A stretch of DNA of 64,000 nucleotides from Hibiscus mutabilis (taxonomy: Eukaryota; Streptophyta; Magnoliopsida; Malvales; Malvaceae), in NCBI GenBank assembly GCA_019671005.1, contig CM033752.1, positions 558,001 to 622,000 on the forward strand, written 5' to 3'. Position 1 is the first letter of the stretch. Every line of letters starts with the position of its first letter. Both the position numbers and the translations under genes were made by a program. The notes beneath the pieces are model-generated. The model worked only from the letters and a program-made list of their open reading frames with translations. It was not told the DNA's origin and made no database searches. Below are positions 1 through 11,352 of this stretch, one piece after another.

Positions 1-1110
1 GCATGGCTCAGCCCAATACATGTTATATCCTCAACGAGCGTCGAGCAAGGCTTCACCTAATATATGTTGTTTCTGCAAAGGTATCGAGCAAGGCTTTGAC
101 CAATATATGTTATTTCTCCAAGGACGTCAAGCAAGACTCTGCCCATTTAATATTCGAATGACATCAAGCAAGGCTCTGCCCGTAATGATATCTCTCTAAC
201 GGGCGTTGAGTAAGGCTCCGCCCACTATATGTTGTTTCACCAAGGGCGTCGAGCAAGGCTCAGCCCACTATATGATTATTTTTCCAAGGTCGTTGAGCAA
301 GGCTTTGCCCGTTATGTTATTTCTCCAAGGCATCGAGCAAGACTCCGCCCATTTTATATTCAAATGGCGTTAAACAAGGCTCTACTTGTTATGTTATCTC
401 TCCAATGGGCGTCGAGAAAGGCTCCGCCCACTTGATATTTTAAGGGCGTCGAACAAGGCTCCGCCCATTACATGTTTCACCAAGGGCGTCGAGCAAGGCT
501 CTGGCCATTATATGATTATTTTTCCAAGTTCGTTGAGCAAGGCTTCGCCCATTATGTTATTTCTCCTAGGGCGTCGAGCAAGACTCCGCCCATTTAATAT
601 TCAAAGGGCGTCAAGCAAGGCTCCGTCCATTATGCTATCTCTCCAACGGGCGTCGAGCAAGGCTCCGCCCACTATATGTTGTTTCTCCAAGGACGTTGTG
701 CAAGGCTCTGCCCACTTGATATTTTAAGGGCGTCGAGCAAGACCCACCCATTTAATATTCGAAGGGTGTCAAGTAAGGCTCCTCCCACTTGATATTTTAA
801 AGGCGTTGAGCAAGGCTCCGCCCACTACATGTTGTTTTTTTAAGGGCGTCGAGCAAGAATCTGCCCATTTAATATTTGAAGGGCGTTGAGCAAGGCTCCA
901 CCCGTTATGTTATTTCCCCAACGGGCATCGAGCAAGGCTCTACCCATTCAATATTCGAAGGGTGTCAAGCAAGGTTCCGCCATTATTTTATCTCTCGAAC
1001 GGGAGTCAAGCAAGGCTCCACCTACTACAAGTTGTTTCTCCAAGGGCATCGAGCAAGACCCTGCCCACTTAATGTTTGAAGGGCATCGAGCAAGGCTCCG
1101 CTCGTTATAC
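1..1110 (+). repeat. GC-rich minisatellite, 37-44 bp units
   Basis: About 27 head-to-tail units built on the core GGCGTCGAGCAAGGCTCCGC followed by one of two alternating AT-rich tails: a short tail near CATTTAATATTCAAAGG (unit 37 bp) or a longer one near TATGTTATTTCTCCAAGG (unit 41-43 bp). The units diverge from one another by 10-20 percent. Translated stretches across it are repeat products, not genes. Mirrored at 16985-18135. Confidence 0.9.
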
Positions 1111-1871
1111 GATTTTACCCCAAAGAACGTTGAGATTACCCCTGTTCAATATGCAACCGTTCGCTCTGAAGCATTAGAATAACTCTCAAGGTTTAAGCAG
1201 AGGCAACTTCCGCATTATTATAAGGAAGACAAAGGTTTCCCAAGATGCGTCCACCTCCTAAAATGAGATAAGTAAACAACACACGATGCATCCATTTTCC
1301 ACTGCTTAGTCAGCCTCGAGAGTACGATGACACCTCCGCTCATCAATATTTCTTCCAACAAAAATAAGAAGCGTCTACCCGCTTACACCTGAACCCTAAG
1401 GGCATAAAACGACACTCTTCCGATAATCTCTCAGAGTCGAGTCCTTCATCCACTCTCCTGATGTTGTTCTAGGGTCGAGTCATTCATTCACTCCTCTGAT
1501 AATTATTCCAAAGTTGAGTCAATTACTTACCCACTCGCCTGACGTTATCCCAAGCTTAAAGCACATTGGTTCCACTACTTGAACTGTGGCTCCCGACCCC
1601 AAGTCAACCAGGGGTGAACCACCTGACCCATTCGACCAATAATTTTTAGAAGCACCATTCAAAAAATTCCCGCAAAACGTTAAAGATCTTCGCTAAGAAT
1701 ACCAAGATGAGACGCCACAGCCCAACACATCACCACTCCAAAATCGACGGATCAGCAATGTCTCAACTCATGCCACTTTCTGATACTCTTTCGACTAAGA
1801 GAAGGACTGATGTTGTACTTACAGAAAATTGACACTGTCTCTATACTATGGAGCTCCTCCCCTGGGTTTGA
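1111..1871 (-). other. Leader of an Athila/Tat-like element, no gene
   Basis: This 760 bp stretch follows the primer-binding site at 1872-1889 when read on the minus strand, so it should be the 5' untranslated leader of an LTR element. I see no coding region. It holds a TTCACCCCTGGTTGACTTGG block (minus strand) that recurs near 39630, and an ACTGAGACC-like block near 1755-1790 that recurs near 40100. Mirrored at 16234-16984. Confidence 0.5.
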
Positions 1872-1889
1872 TCCCCAACAACAGCGCCA
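1872..1889 (-). other. Primer-binding site, tRNA-Asp type
   Basis: On the minus strand it reads TGGCGCTGTTGTTGGGGA, six bases past an LTR ending in TGTCA. The 3' end of plant tRNA-Asp complements TGGCGCCGTTGCCGGGG, so three positions differ. This primer type is usual for Athila-group elements. The mirrored copy at 16216-16233 reads TGGCGCTGTTATCGGGGA. Confidence 0.7.
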
Positions 1890-1895
1890 AAAACT

Positions 1896-2500
1896 TGACA
1901 GGCTCGTAACTAGTCTATAATTAAAGCAAGTATACTCGTCGATCAAGCAATATAATGATAAGTACAGTGTCTGCGTGAACCCTAACAACTTATTATCTAT
2001 TCAAAAGTTAGTAAAATAATATTTGTGTGATGATGGTTTATTTAACTAATTGCAATAAAAGTAAAGGTATCAATGATTAAAAGACAATACATGTCTACGT
2101 GAACCCTAACAACTTATTATCTATTCAAGTTTCCCTTATTAGTCATTGAAATCCTAAACTTATGTCTAAGCTCGATTAGGACTTAAGTTGACAGCTTAAG
2201 CTCCAATGTTCATGTTTGTCAATAATTAAAAGGCCTATCTCGAATAACTTATTTTCTATTCAAGTTCCCCTTATTAGTCATTTAAACCGCCTGACTCAAC
2301 CACCAACCATGGTCCTTTGTGGCTCTCAGCTCGTCCTACAACGGGTGAACCACCAATCCTCGTCGTCTGACCTCCCCTCAACAATCGTATCCACCTCCTT
2401 GTCTGGTGTCGCCCAAAATCAGCATCAACAAAATCAAATCCCACCAACGCCAAAAATAATGCTTTGTGTTCTCTTAAATTTTGCTTGACCAATCTCGTGG
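1896..2500 (-). mobile_element. Athila-like LTR end with internal repeats
   Basis: In plus coordinates this LTR begins TGACAGGCTCG at 1896, right beside the primer site. It contains three diverged copies of a block near CTTATTATCTATTCAAG at about 1987, 2112 and 2250, spaced 120-140 bp. A second primer-site-like motif with a following leader block (GGGCGACACCAGACAAGG on the minus strand, near 2400) suggests two related LTR elements fused or duplicated here. The upstream LTR boundary is not clear. Confidence 0.5.
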
Positions 2501-2989
2501 TGACATGTGTCCTCATTTGATTGGTTGAATAAAATCATTAAAAAATATCTCATGAATTGCCTTTATGAGAGAGAAAACTATTTATTTAAAAAATGCTATG
2601 TCAGTATTGTAGTTAATTTTTTAACGAGTATCAAAATAAAAAGGCATAATGCCTAAATATGCCCCTAACGTTTCATACTTTTGTCACTTTGACCCTAATT
2701 CTTTTTTTAATGCATTTAACCCTTCCACATTTCAATTTTTCTGTCAAAGCGACCCTTCTTGGATGAAAACCGTTACTTGACTAACGGACAACGGTTTTCG
2801 CTGACTGGAGAGTACATGTGGATTGATGATGTGGCTTGTGCCACGTAGGTGATTTTTTTTAAAAAAATAATTTAATTTTGTGTTAGTGATTTTTTTAAAT
2901 AATTTAATTTGATTATTTTTATTGATTTATTCTCATCCACTGAGATCATCATCTCAATGGTGATGGTAATTTTTTACAAACCAAAATTT

Positions 2990-3080
2990 AGGATTTGACA
3001 GTAAGGGCTTTGAACCTTAGTCTTAGAGGAAAATCCTTTATGCTTAACCATCAAACTAAGCTACGAGCTAGGAACATATT
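2990..3080 (-). repeat. tRNA-derived SINE-like fragment in the MULE
   Basis: On the minus strand it has an A-box-like TAGCTTAGTTTGATGGTTAAG and, about 35 bp on, a B-box-like GGTTCAAAGCCC. It is inside the MULE interior and mirrored near 15030-15115. No tail or target duplication can be defined. Confidence 0.4.
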
Positions 3081-3902
3081 TGACAAACTTATATTTAACC
3101 AAATTTATTTTACATTAGTTAAATAAAAAATAAACATTATAATCATCAGTATTAGGTTAGAAGTTCTTACCTTGCCTCAGACCCTAGCACTTCAAATCAG
3201 CCTGGCATCGTCGAAGACCCTTGTCTTGTTGAAAAATCCCTATTCGTATCATAAACCCCTTACTCCGACATTCGCATAACATTTTCACCTGCTCACCATC
3301 CTGAAACCTTCGTGGACCGTAACACATCGTTCTCAACTATGAAGCACGTGTATTTTAATATAAAGTTGTACCATGTACCTCATAAGTAAAATATTTCATC
3401 TTTTTATCATTTTTTATTTCTTTTATTCTCTTATTCTTTTTTTTTATCTTTTTCTCCTTCTTTTTTAATTTTTTCTTGCTCATATGATTCAACTATAAAT
3501 ATATAAGTATGTGTGATAGTATGCTCACATAATTTTTTGACTTTATTTTTACATTTTTTATAATATAAAATTTATTTTATATTTTTGTATCTTTTTCGTG
3601 CACGTACACTGTAATTTTAGAAATTAGTCTTTCTCATTTATGTTCCGATACATGTATCCATATCAGTGCAACATATGTTCTCAAATCCCATCTGTGATCA
3701 AGATGCGGGGATGCTTTGGCAAAATCAGAAGGCGTGGCTGTGAAGGAGAGGACAAGTGATTCTGGTGAAGAAGAAAATTGAAGGGTCGTCAAACAACAAG
3801 AAACAAAAAGAGCAATGACAGACGCTGGGATTCAACCGATCTTTAATAATTTATTTTTTATTTATTAAAATACTTTTAAATGCTAAATTCTATCAAATTA
3901 TA

Positions 3903-3990
3903 TAAATCTAAACAACTTAGTCTAGTGGTTAAGGTATTAGCTCTTCTTTCACAAAGTCCTAGATTCGATCATCAACAAGGTTAAACATAA
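3903..3990 (+). repeat. tRNA-derived SINE-like fragment in the MULE
   Basis: A-box-like TTAGTCTAGTGGTTAAGG followed by B-box-like TAGATTCGATCAT about 40 bp later. It is mirrored on the minus strand near 14105-14195. Probably a SINE head inserted in or captured by the MULE. Confidence 0.4.
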
Positions 3991-4803
3991 AATTTTAATT
4001 AGACCAATCGAAAGTTACCACGTGTCAACTCATAATTGGTTGTGATTAATTTAATAAATATAATAATATTATTTTTTTAGAAATTTTGCTGACGCAACAA
4101 TCAGTACCATCCACGTGGACAAGCCACGTCATCAGACCATCCACATGTACCTACCGAGTCATCGAAAATAGTTTATTGTTAGTCATCTAACGGTTTTCAT
4201 CCAACGAAGGGTATCTTTTCTCAAAATTGAAACGTTGAGGGATTAAATGCTTCAAAAAAGAATTAGGGCCAAAATGCCAAAAGCGTGAAACGTTAGGGGC
4301 AAATTTAGGCATTACGCCAAATAAAAAAACCAATGCTAGGTAACATTTTATAAAAAAAATAGTTGAATGACTAAAATAAAAACAAAAAATAGTAGAATGA
4401 CAAAAGCGTGAATTGTCATTTTGGCCATTGTTTTTTAAGTAATTTGGCACTTAACGTTTTATTTTGGATGAAAATAGCCCATATGCGGATGAAAACTATT
4501 AGTCAATCAACGAAAAATGACTTAAAATGACATGACAAACCTATATGACAGTGCACGCCGCGATAACAGTGTCATATAGACAAATATATTAATTTTACAA
4601 AATGACACATTATATCTTTCCTTTCTCAATCATCAAGGAAGAAAGCATGAAAACAAAGTTGATGGTCAAATTGAAGGATTTTTCATTTTTGTAATGGTAA
4701 AACGAAATAAAAGCAATTTTGTTGGGTGAATTCAAGATCTTGTTCCATGGTGTAGTTCAGTCCATAATTACTTTAATCAATGTTTACATAAAAGCCAACA
4801 TCT

Positions 4804-4875
4804 GCTTCCATGGTGCAGTGGTTAGCACTCTGGACTTTGAATCCAGCGACCTGGGTTCGACTCGCTGTGGGACCT
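4804..4875 (+). tRNA. Degenerate tRNA-Gln (TTG), likely pseudogene
   Basis: A 72 bp cloverleaf-like sequence with D-arm TGGTGCAGTGGTTAGCA, a good anticodon stem around CTTTGAA (anticodon TTG, Gln) and T-loop GTTCGACT. The T stem has two mismatches (CTGGG against CGCTG) and the acceptor stem a C-C mismatch, so it is probably not functional. A partial copy of the 5' half (TGTTCCATGGTGTAGTTC) precedes it at about 4742. It is part of the inverted repeat. Confidence 0.65.
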
Positions 4876-4990
4876 ATATAATTTAAATCTTCAGCTAAAA
4901 AATTTACATCAAGTATATAGATACGAAGAAAACTTATTTATTCCACGGGCGTTTGGTCCAAAATGGATGGAATTGACATTTTCGAAATCT

Positions 4991-6925
4991 TGTCAAAACA
5001 ACAACGCTACTGCTCGGAATTATTTCTTACCACATGTAGAAATAAGCACGGTAACAACTGCCTCTCCGTCAGCTTGACGCGTTTTTACGAAAATATTTTA
5101 AATAGAATAGAGTCGCTCTCAATCTTTTTAATTTAAGTAATATTGGATCATCTAGAAACTCGGTTATTTTAATAAATATATTTTTGTCATTTTATTAAAA
5201 CAACGAGTTTTGGCATACGAAACTAAAAAAACAGGTTCGAGAGTCAGTTACGTGTGGGGAATGGTGAGCACTCCCACAACGCCCAAAATTAGTATCTGGT
5301 CGATTATTTGGTGTCTTAATTATGGAAATTGAAAATTCGAATTTAATTTAAAATTTGTGATCCCATTTTAAGTATTTAAAAGAATGTTTTGTATGAAATG
5401 AATTTACACCCCTACACCCGGGGCATAATTTCCGTTAGATTCTCGAATGAAGGGAAACTGTTTTGAAAATTGTAATTTAGAATTAAAAATGGTATTTTGT
5501 AATAGAGATTAATGGAAAGCGGCACCCCTTACGTTCGAGGTACGTTTTTCACGAAAAATCTCTAATAAAAGGTTTTAATTTAAAATTCAATTAAAACATA
5601 TAAGAGATGTATACAGATATATATTTAGCGAACTATAAATAAATAAATAATATTAATGGTAATAATACTAATAATAATATAAAATATAAGTACATTGATA
5701 ATAACGATAATTAATAATAATAATAGTAGTAGTATAATATATATACGTATAACTTTAATAAATAGAAATAACATTAATGATGTTTTAATATATAACATAA
5801 TAACATTAAATGATAATATAATCATATGATATATAATATAATAATAATATGTAATAGTATAACTGTATACCATATAATAGTATATTCATAATAATATAAT
5901 AATTACTAATAATAATAATAATAATAATAGGGAAAAAGTAAAAATGAGGATTGAAATGTAACAAAATAAAAATTAAAGTACTGAACTGCAAGGACACAAA
6001 GGCGGAGGGACGGATGTTGCAATTTCCCTATCCGCTCGAAAGGGCGCGGATCCCCCTCGGGTCGGGTCTCATATTCAGAGTCAGGGGCCAAAACGACGTT
6101 GTTTTTTGGCTTGGGAGCTAATGCCAAAACGACGTTGTTTTGTTCCCCTCTAAATACCTATTTTTGTAGAAAAAGTTTCATTTGAATCTGATAATTAAAA
6201 AAAAGGCTCAAGCTCTCTCAAGCTCATCTGCCCTCACTCGGCCGAGCTTGGATGTTAGCTGCCGCTCACCGGCGGCGTCATTGTCGTACACGGCGGCCCA
6301 AATCACGAAAAAGACCATTTTTTTGGCTCTCTTCGTTGCGTTCAGTTCGATTCCGACGTCATTTTTTCTATTTGAAGCCCCTAGGTGAGTGAATCGGTAA
6401 AAAACCTCTCGGTTTTAACCCTTTTTATTTTGTGATTTTATTTCTTTTTTGGTTTCAGATTCGAATTAGATGATAAAAAATTTATTTCCAAATCCCCTTT
6501 TTATTCAAACTCTATTTTTTTCATTCCCCAAATTGAACTTCCAAAGACCTCATGTTTTACATTGTTTGTATGGGGTTTTATACCCGAAATTTAAAATAAA
6601 ATATAACACGCAACTTGAAATTTTCCAGATCTGAAATTTTGCTTTTTTGATTTGTACAGGTTTAAGTGGCGGCTTTGGGTGGTGCCCGGCGTCAGACTTG
6701 GGCGGTAAATGGATGGTTGGATGCGGCGACAGAGGATAAATGGGTTAATTTTGTTTAGGTTTAGGGTTTTTAGGGTTGAGGTATTAATGTAATTTTGGGT
6801 TACTTAGGTATCTGGTTAATTGGGTATAGGTATTTTATTAATTTGGGTAAATGGGTTTTTATGTTGGGTTAATGTATGGGTTTATTTTAATTGGTCTCGG
6901 GCCCGTTCAAAAATAGGGTATTACG
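4991..6925 (-). mobile_element. 3' LTR of a Tat-like Ty3/gypsy element (element A)
   Basis: On the minus strand it starts at a polypurine tract (AAAGAGGGGCAGCC, 6926-6939) as GTAATACCCTATTTTTG and ends in TGTTTTGACA at 4991, about 1.94 kb. The start should be TG; here it is CG by one change. It shows the usual layout: a C-rich leader near 6700, AT repeats, then a block with GTAACTGACTCTCGAACCC (near 5240). The part from 6723 down lies within the inverted repeat; 6724-6925 does not. Confidence 0.75.
5635..5935. repeat. AT-rich microsatellite tract
   Basis: Dominated by AATA, ATA and (AAT)n-type repeats, ending in an (AAT) run at 5909-5930, inside the Tat LTR. The right arm partner is 12146-12480, where the trinucleotide run is longer, a normal slippage difference. 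Confidence 0.85.
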
Positions 6926-7149
6926 GCTGCCCCTCTTTGCTTATTACTGTATAACATGAATAAAGCAAAGACAAAAGAGTACCCATTTTTGTCCAGTCGG
7001 TTAGGATTCTTTTCTTTGGCCACCGCTTCTTCTTTGGGATTCACTTGATCTTCTCGGCGGCTCTTGTAAGCAAAATCTTCAAAATAGAAGATTCGTTGGG
7101 TCAGAAAAAAAGAAGGTGATCCGTTGGAGGAGATAAAATACGCTCGGCT

Positions 7150-8220
7150 TGCTACGACTCTGACAACGATGCAATGCTTGGAGAAAATTTGACCTTAGCT
7201 GCAACTCTGACGAAGAGGCAAGGTCTGCAAAACTTGATCCAGCTGCAACACTGACGGAGACACATGATCGAACGATGAAGGTTTGACTCAGCTACAATCA
7301 CCAACGAAGAGGCAGGGCCGAAAGTTAGCAAGTTTTAATCCATAGCTTAGCTCATAGATCTCTTTTGCATTTTTCCCAAATGCACAAGGATCAACAAATT
7401 TGAGTTGCCTTTACCAGTAGCCGTTTTCTCCAGGCTAGCTGCACTATTCCCCTAGGTACAATTAGTTTATACCAATCATGTCATTTGATTTTTCAAAGGA
7501 TTTATTTTCCTTCGACCATTCGTGAAAATGGATTTCCGAAGGACATTTAAATTATCCATTATCTTAAACTTTACCGTGTTTCAACACGTTGTGCCAATAT
7601 TTTTGTCAGACTTGTCAAAATGGTTTTGATCCATCTGCAACACTAACGAAGAGACATGATCAAAAGATGAAGATTCTAATGTCTGATCTAGCTACGACTC
7701 TGACGAAGAGACAGGATCTGAAAGAGTAAATTTGGCCTAGTTACAACACCTGACGAAGAGGCAGGACCGAAGAATAGTATAGTTCGACCAAGCTGCAATA
7801 CCTGATGAAGATGCAAGGTCTGAAGTCAATAAGGTTGATCCAGCTACAACACCAATGAAAAGGCAGGATCGAAAATCAATAGATTTGGTCCAGCTACAAC
7901 ACCGACGAAGAGGCAAGACCTAAAGTCAGTAAGATTTGACTCAGCTACAACACCGACGAAGAGGCAAAGTCTGAAAGGGTAAATTTGATCCAGCTACAAC
8001 ACTGATGAAGAGGCAGGATTGGAAGCCAGTAAATTTGGTTTAGCTACAACACTGACGAAGAGGCAAACCTAAAGTTAGTAATGTTTGATCCTCTATAACT
8101 CTGACGAAGAGGCATGATCTGAAGAAGAAAATTTGATCCGCTACAACTCTGACAAACTGACATGATCTGGAGAAGAAAGTTTGATCCGCTACAACTCTGA
8201 CGAAGAGACGTGATGTGAAA
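7150..8220. repeat. Tandem repeat, about 55-60 bp unit
   Basis: Roughly 18 diverged units centred on CAGCTACAACACCGACGAAG followed by AGGCA and a variable linker such as GTCTGAAAGGGTAAATTTGA. It sits between the polypurine tract and the second tandem array of element A. Confidence 0.8.
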
Positions 8221-8349
8221 AGAGTTTTGGTTTACTTTTTTTTGCTTTTTTATTTTTTTTCATTTTTTTGTTCTTTTTGTTTGTTTTTTGTTCTTGTTCT
8301 TGTTTTTGTTTTTGTTTTTGTTCTTTTTTGGGTAAATAAACCAGATCAT

Positions 8350-9110
8350 TCGTTCTATTGCATCCTCGAGGAGACATGATATATTTGTTACGTTCATTTC
8401 GCGGTAATTTTAGGGAGACAAATTTGTGGTCGTGCTCATTCCACTGTAAATTCATGGAGATAAAATTGATGTCGTGCTCATTTCGCTGCAGACTCAAGGA
8501 AATGAAATTGTTGTGGGTGCTTATTCCGCTGCAAATTCAAGAAGATGAAATTGTTGAGGTGCTCATTCCACTACAACTTCAAAGATATGAGACGGTTGAG
8601 ATTTCCATTCCACTGCAACTTCAGGGAGATGAACTTGTTGTTGTATCTATTCCGCTGTAACTTCAGGGAGATAAAATTGTTGAGGTGCTCATTCCACTGC
8701 AACTTCAGAGAGATGAGACGGTTGAGATGTCAATTCTACTGTAACTTTAGAGAGATGAACTTGTTTTTCCATTCCGCTGCAACTTTATGGAGATGAACTT
8801 GTTGTGGTGCTCATTCCACTACAACTTCAGGGAGATGAACTTGTTGTTGTATTCATTCCGCTGCAACTTTAGGGAGATGAACTTGTTGTGGTGCTCATTC
8901 CACTCCAACTTCAGGGAGATGAACTTGTTGTGTATTCATTCCACTGCAACTTTAGGGAAATGAACTTGTTGTGGTGCTCATTCCACTACAACTTTAGGGA
9001 GATAAACTCGTTGTTGTATTTATTACACTGCAACTTCAGGGAGATGAGACGGTTGAGGTGTCTATTCCACTACAACTTTAAGGAGATGAAGTGATTGTGT
9101 TGACTAGCTC
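8350..9110. repeat. Tandem repeat, 42 bp unit, multi-frame open
   Basis: About 18 units of the type CTGCAACTTTAGGGAGATGA followed by ACTTGTTGTGGTGCTCATTC. The length, 42 bp, is 14 codons, so reading frames stay in phase. Plus-strand frames 8358-8660, 8545-8796 and 8888-9094 are open and repeat 14-residue blocks such as FHCNFREMNLLWCS. No start context, signal or known domain is seen; it is probably non-coding. Confidence 0.85.
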
Positions 9111-10765
9111 TACCACTTGTCGAAGAGATAGAATCTGGAGAAGAGAGTTGATCCGCTACACCATGTTATGGGTGAGATGGGACCATCAAAAGTTAAAAGA
9201 GTGTTTTGTCAAAGTAAGCCACAAATTAACTACTTTATTTAAAACTGTAAAGCTGAAGAGTTTGATCTGAATATTTTATTTGGGTGAGATTAGGTAGCGT
9301 TCAGTGCCTTTTTTTGACATTTCTTTAAGTGAGGATGCCACAACCTTTCTTGGGTTCGATCATCTTTTGGATACTTTGAATGCTTCAAACTTTTGACCTG
9401 AGTAGACACATGCCTTAGGTCCCTGTACTTTAAATCTCTATAAAGAGTAATGCAAGAAACCTTTTGTTTCTCAATCATGCAAGATGCTTATATGAATGAG
9501 CAAAGAATATTATTTTTTTCTAAAATATGATTTTTTTTAAAATAAGGGCCCCATATATTTGTGCAGGAACGTCTTTGAACCCACTTGCCAAGGGTCATCT
9601 CAAGCGTAGTCTGTGTCTAGAAGACCTCGAACGTTGTGTTGGTACTTGAAGATGTTAGTTGGCTTCCAAGCTATTAGGCTTTCGAGAAGGGTATTTCCCG
9701 TATGCCTAATTTTTAACCAATTTTGGGTGGCTCTCTTTGACTCACGAACTCCCCATTCTATTTTGCCCTCTTTTTTGATCTCGATCAAGCATTAGAAGTT
9801 TCAAATCTTTGAAGAAAAGATAACTCCATAAGACGGGATGTAATCTGAAGAAAAACTCCTTCAACTCAGATATCCAGGTTTGATTAAGATGGTCCTTGGA
9901 GACGTACAATGTAGGCCAAAGCTTGCAATATTAAACGGGATGTTATTTCTGCAATACTTGATTTGAACTTGCTTAGATGCATTGTTTTTTTCTCTTCACT
10001 TTTATGGCTCTAAACTGCCCGTTTTTGGGTTTTCATCCTAGAGTTCATTTCATTTCTTCCATTGTGGAAATTTGTAGCTTAAGCAAACTTGTGCTCTTGC
10101 TGAACATCGACGTCTGCTTCAGTTTTGCAGATGAGCAATCCTCTAAATCTTTCTTTAAGTAGGGACGAGATATTATTCAGTCACTTTTCTCATGAAGGCT
10201 CTATTTTTCTCTTTCTTTTTTCAAGAGAAGAGTAGAAATTTGCTGGCACTTCTTCAATCTGGGAAGTGGATAGAATATAGTGGTTTTAGAATCAATCTCA
10301 TCATCATAACTCAAAGATGTCTGAAACATCACCAACCTTCATAAATTGCCCCAACTGAGATGAGCGTGGTAAATTGAAATGACTACAGATAGGGTAATGA
10401 TGCTCATATGATAGAAAATGAACAAGTTCCTCCATATCGTTAGCTGAAAACCAACACGGTCTAAGAGAAGGTGATAGTGTGCTGGCTTTGTTGTTCTGAT
10501 TATCCCTCGTCTAGAGAGTTTTTTGGGTTCTGGGTCTCATCGAGAAAATTCGATAGCCTCAATGATTTGATATATTTTTTGTTTAGAACTTGATTGAGCT
10601 GCGACTCGCCGATATCATCATTGAATATAATTTGTTTGATTAGGCTTCCTCTTCGAGATAACATCTCATACATAGATATCATCGAAGAAGGGTTGTCTTC
10701 AGTTGTATAGATGTTTAGAGTTATCTCACGATATTCAAAAATCTTAGACAACAATGCTTGAGAGG

Positions 10766-11347
10766 AAATGTTCACTCAAAATTTGTGTTTGGTACCTTTC
10801 CATCACTCCCTAGCACACTCAGCTATCCTTCCGTTAGCCTAAGTAACTCGGAAGATAGGTCAGATGCCCCTTCATCTTCACATTTTTCAATTTCTTCTGG
10901 ACACATGGTTGATCAGAATCAACCGTCGGGTTAGAATTGATACCGCTCATGAAAAAAATATATACATGTTTGCATGTGCAAAAGACTCATGATAAATGTA
11001 CGAAAAATTCTATGAAAAATATTCGTAGAAATGCATCATTTAAAAACATATGTACACCCTTACAAAAGATTATATTTCTGCCTTTGGGCTTAGGCGACAA
11101 GTTTGTTTCATGCATTATTAAAAAAAAAAGTTAAGATACGAAAGTAAAATGTTGTCTAAATTCTCGGCAGATCTAACATTATCCCCTCGTAGGCTCATCT
11201 CAGGGACTTGTTGAATTTCAAAATGCCATTTTTTAATCAGATTTTGCACCTTGTTTTTTATAGCTCCGCAATTCTCGATAGTGTGGCATGTGTTTCCTAG
11301 ATGATAATCATACGGAGGCTCTTTTAGTTTAGACTAAATCGGGGCTA
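10766..11347 (-). repeat. Direct repeat copy 1 (gag end of Tat element)
   Basis: 582 bp nearly identical to 19099-19680, same orientation, offset 8333 bp. On the minus strand it corresponds to the zinc-knuckle/linker part of Tat gag, with decayed YDYHLG and NKVQNLI-type residues and several stops. Its right end abuts the right arm of the inverted repeat with only a 5 bp gap. Confidence 0.9.
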
Positions 11348-11352
11348 CCAAC

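Larger units (their letters stand above)
2643..4318. mobile_element. Non-autonomous MULE, 1.68 kb, perfect 9 bp target duplication
   Basis: The termini are long inverted repeats of about 200 bp: GGCATAATGCCTAAATATGC at 2643 and its complement ending at 4318 (GGCGTAATGCCTAAATTTGC on the other strand). The 9 bases before (2634-2642) and after (4319-4327) are both AAATAAAAA, the 9 bp duplication typical of Mutator-like elements. The interior shows no transposase; it holds two tRNA-derived SINE-like stretches and T-rich DNA. A related sequence at 24840-25235 lacks this element, supporting its limits. Confidence 0.9.
1..6723 (+). repeat. Left arm of large inverted repeat
   Basis: Positions 1-6723 reappear in reverse complement at 11353-18104, with paired coordinates summing to about 18105 at the outer end and 18076 at the inner end, so only small indels separate them. 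Several long translated stretches are identical between arms. The inner limit is seen directly: after the shared block ending GGATGGTTGGATG the left side continues CGGCGAC and the right side does not. Position 1 is already inside the repeat, so the arm continues outside the window. It contains, outside to inside: minisatellite, Athila-like leader, primer site and LTR end, a MULE, a tRNA-Gln relic and most of a Tat-like LTR. Confidence 0.95.
6926..10765 (-). mobile_element. 3' internal region of Tat-like element A, non-coding
   Basis: Lies upstream of the 3' LTR in element orientation and begins at the polypurine tract. It carries two tandem-repeat blocks (7150-8220 and 8350-9110), a pyrimidine-rich tract at 8225-8335 and no recognisable pol. 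The minus-strand reading frame at 10500-10775 (about 90 residues) matches nothing I know. In complete Tat elements gag and pol would precede this part; here only a gag-end fragment (10766-11347) remains, so pol was lost or never present. Confidence 0.65.

Noticed and set aside
1..1110. CRISPR-like regular repeats
   Set aside because: Units are contiguous and diverged, tails are variants of each other and not unique spacers; this is a plant minisatellite.
8189..8497. Lys/Gln-rich 102-residue minus frame
   Set aside because: It is read from a T-rich microsatellite-like tract (TTTTTGTTCTTG repeats) beside a tandem array.
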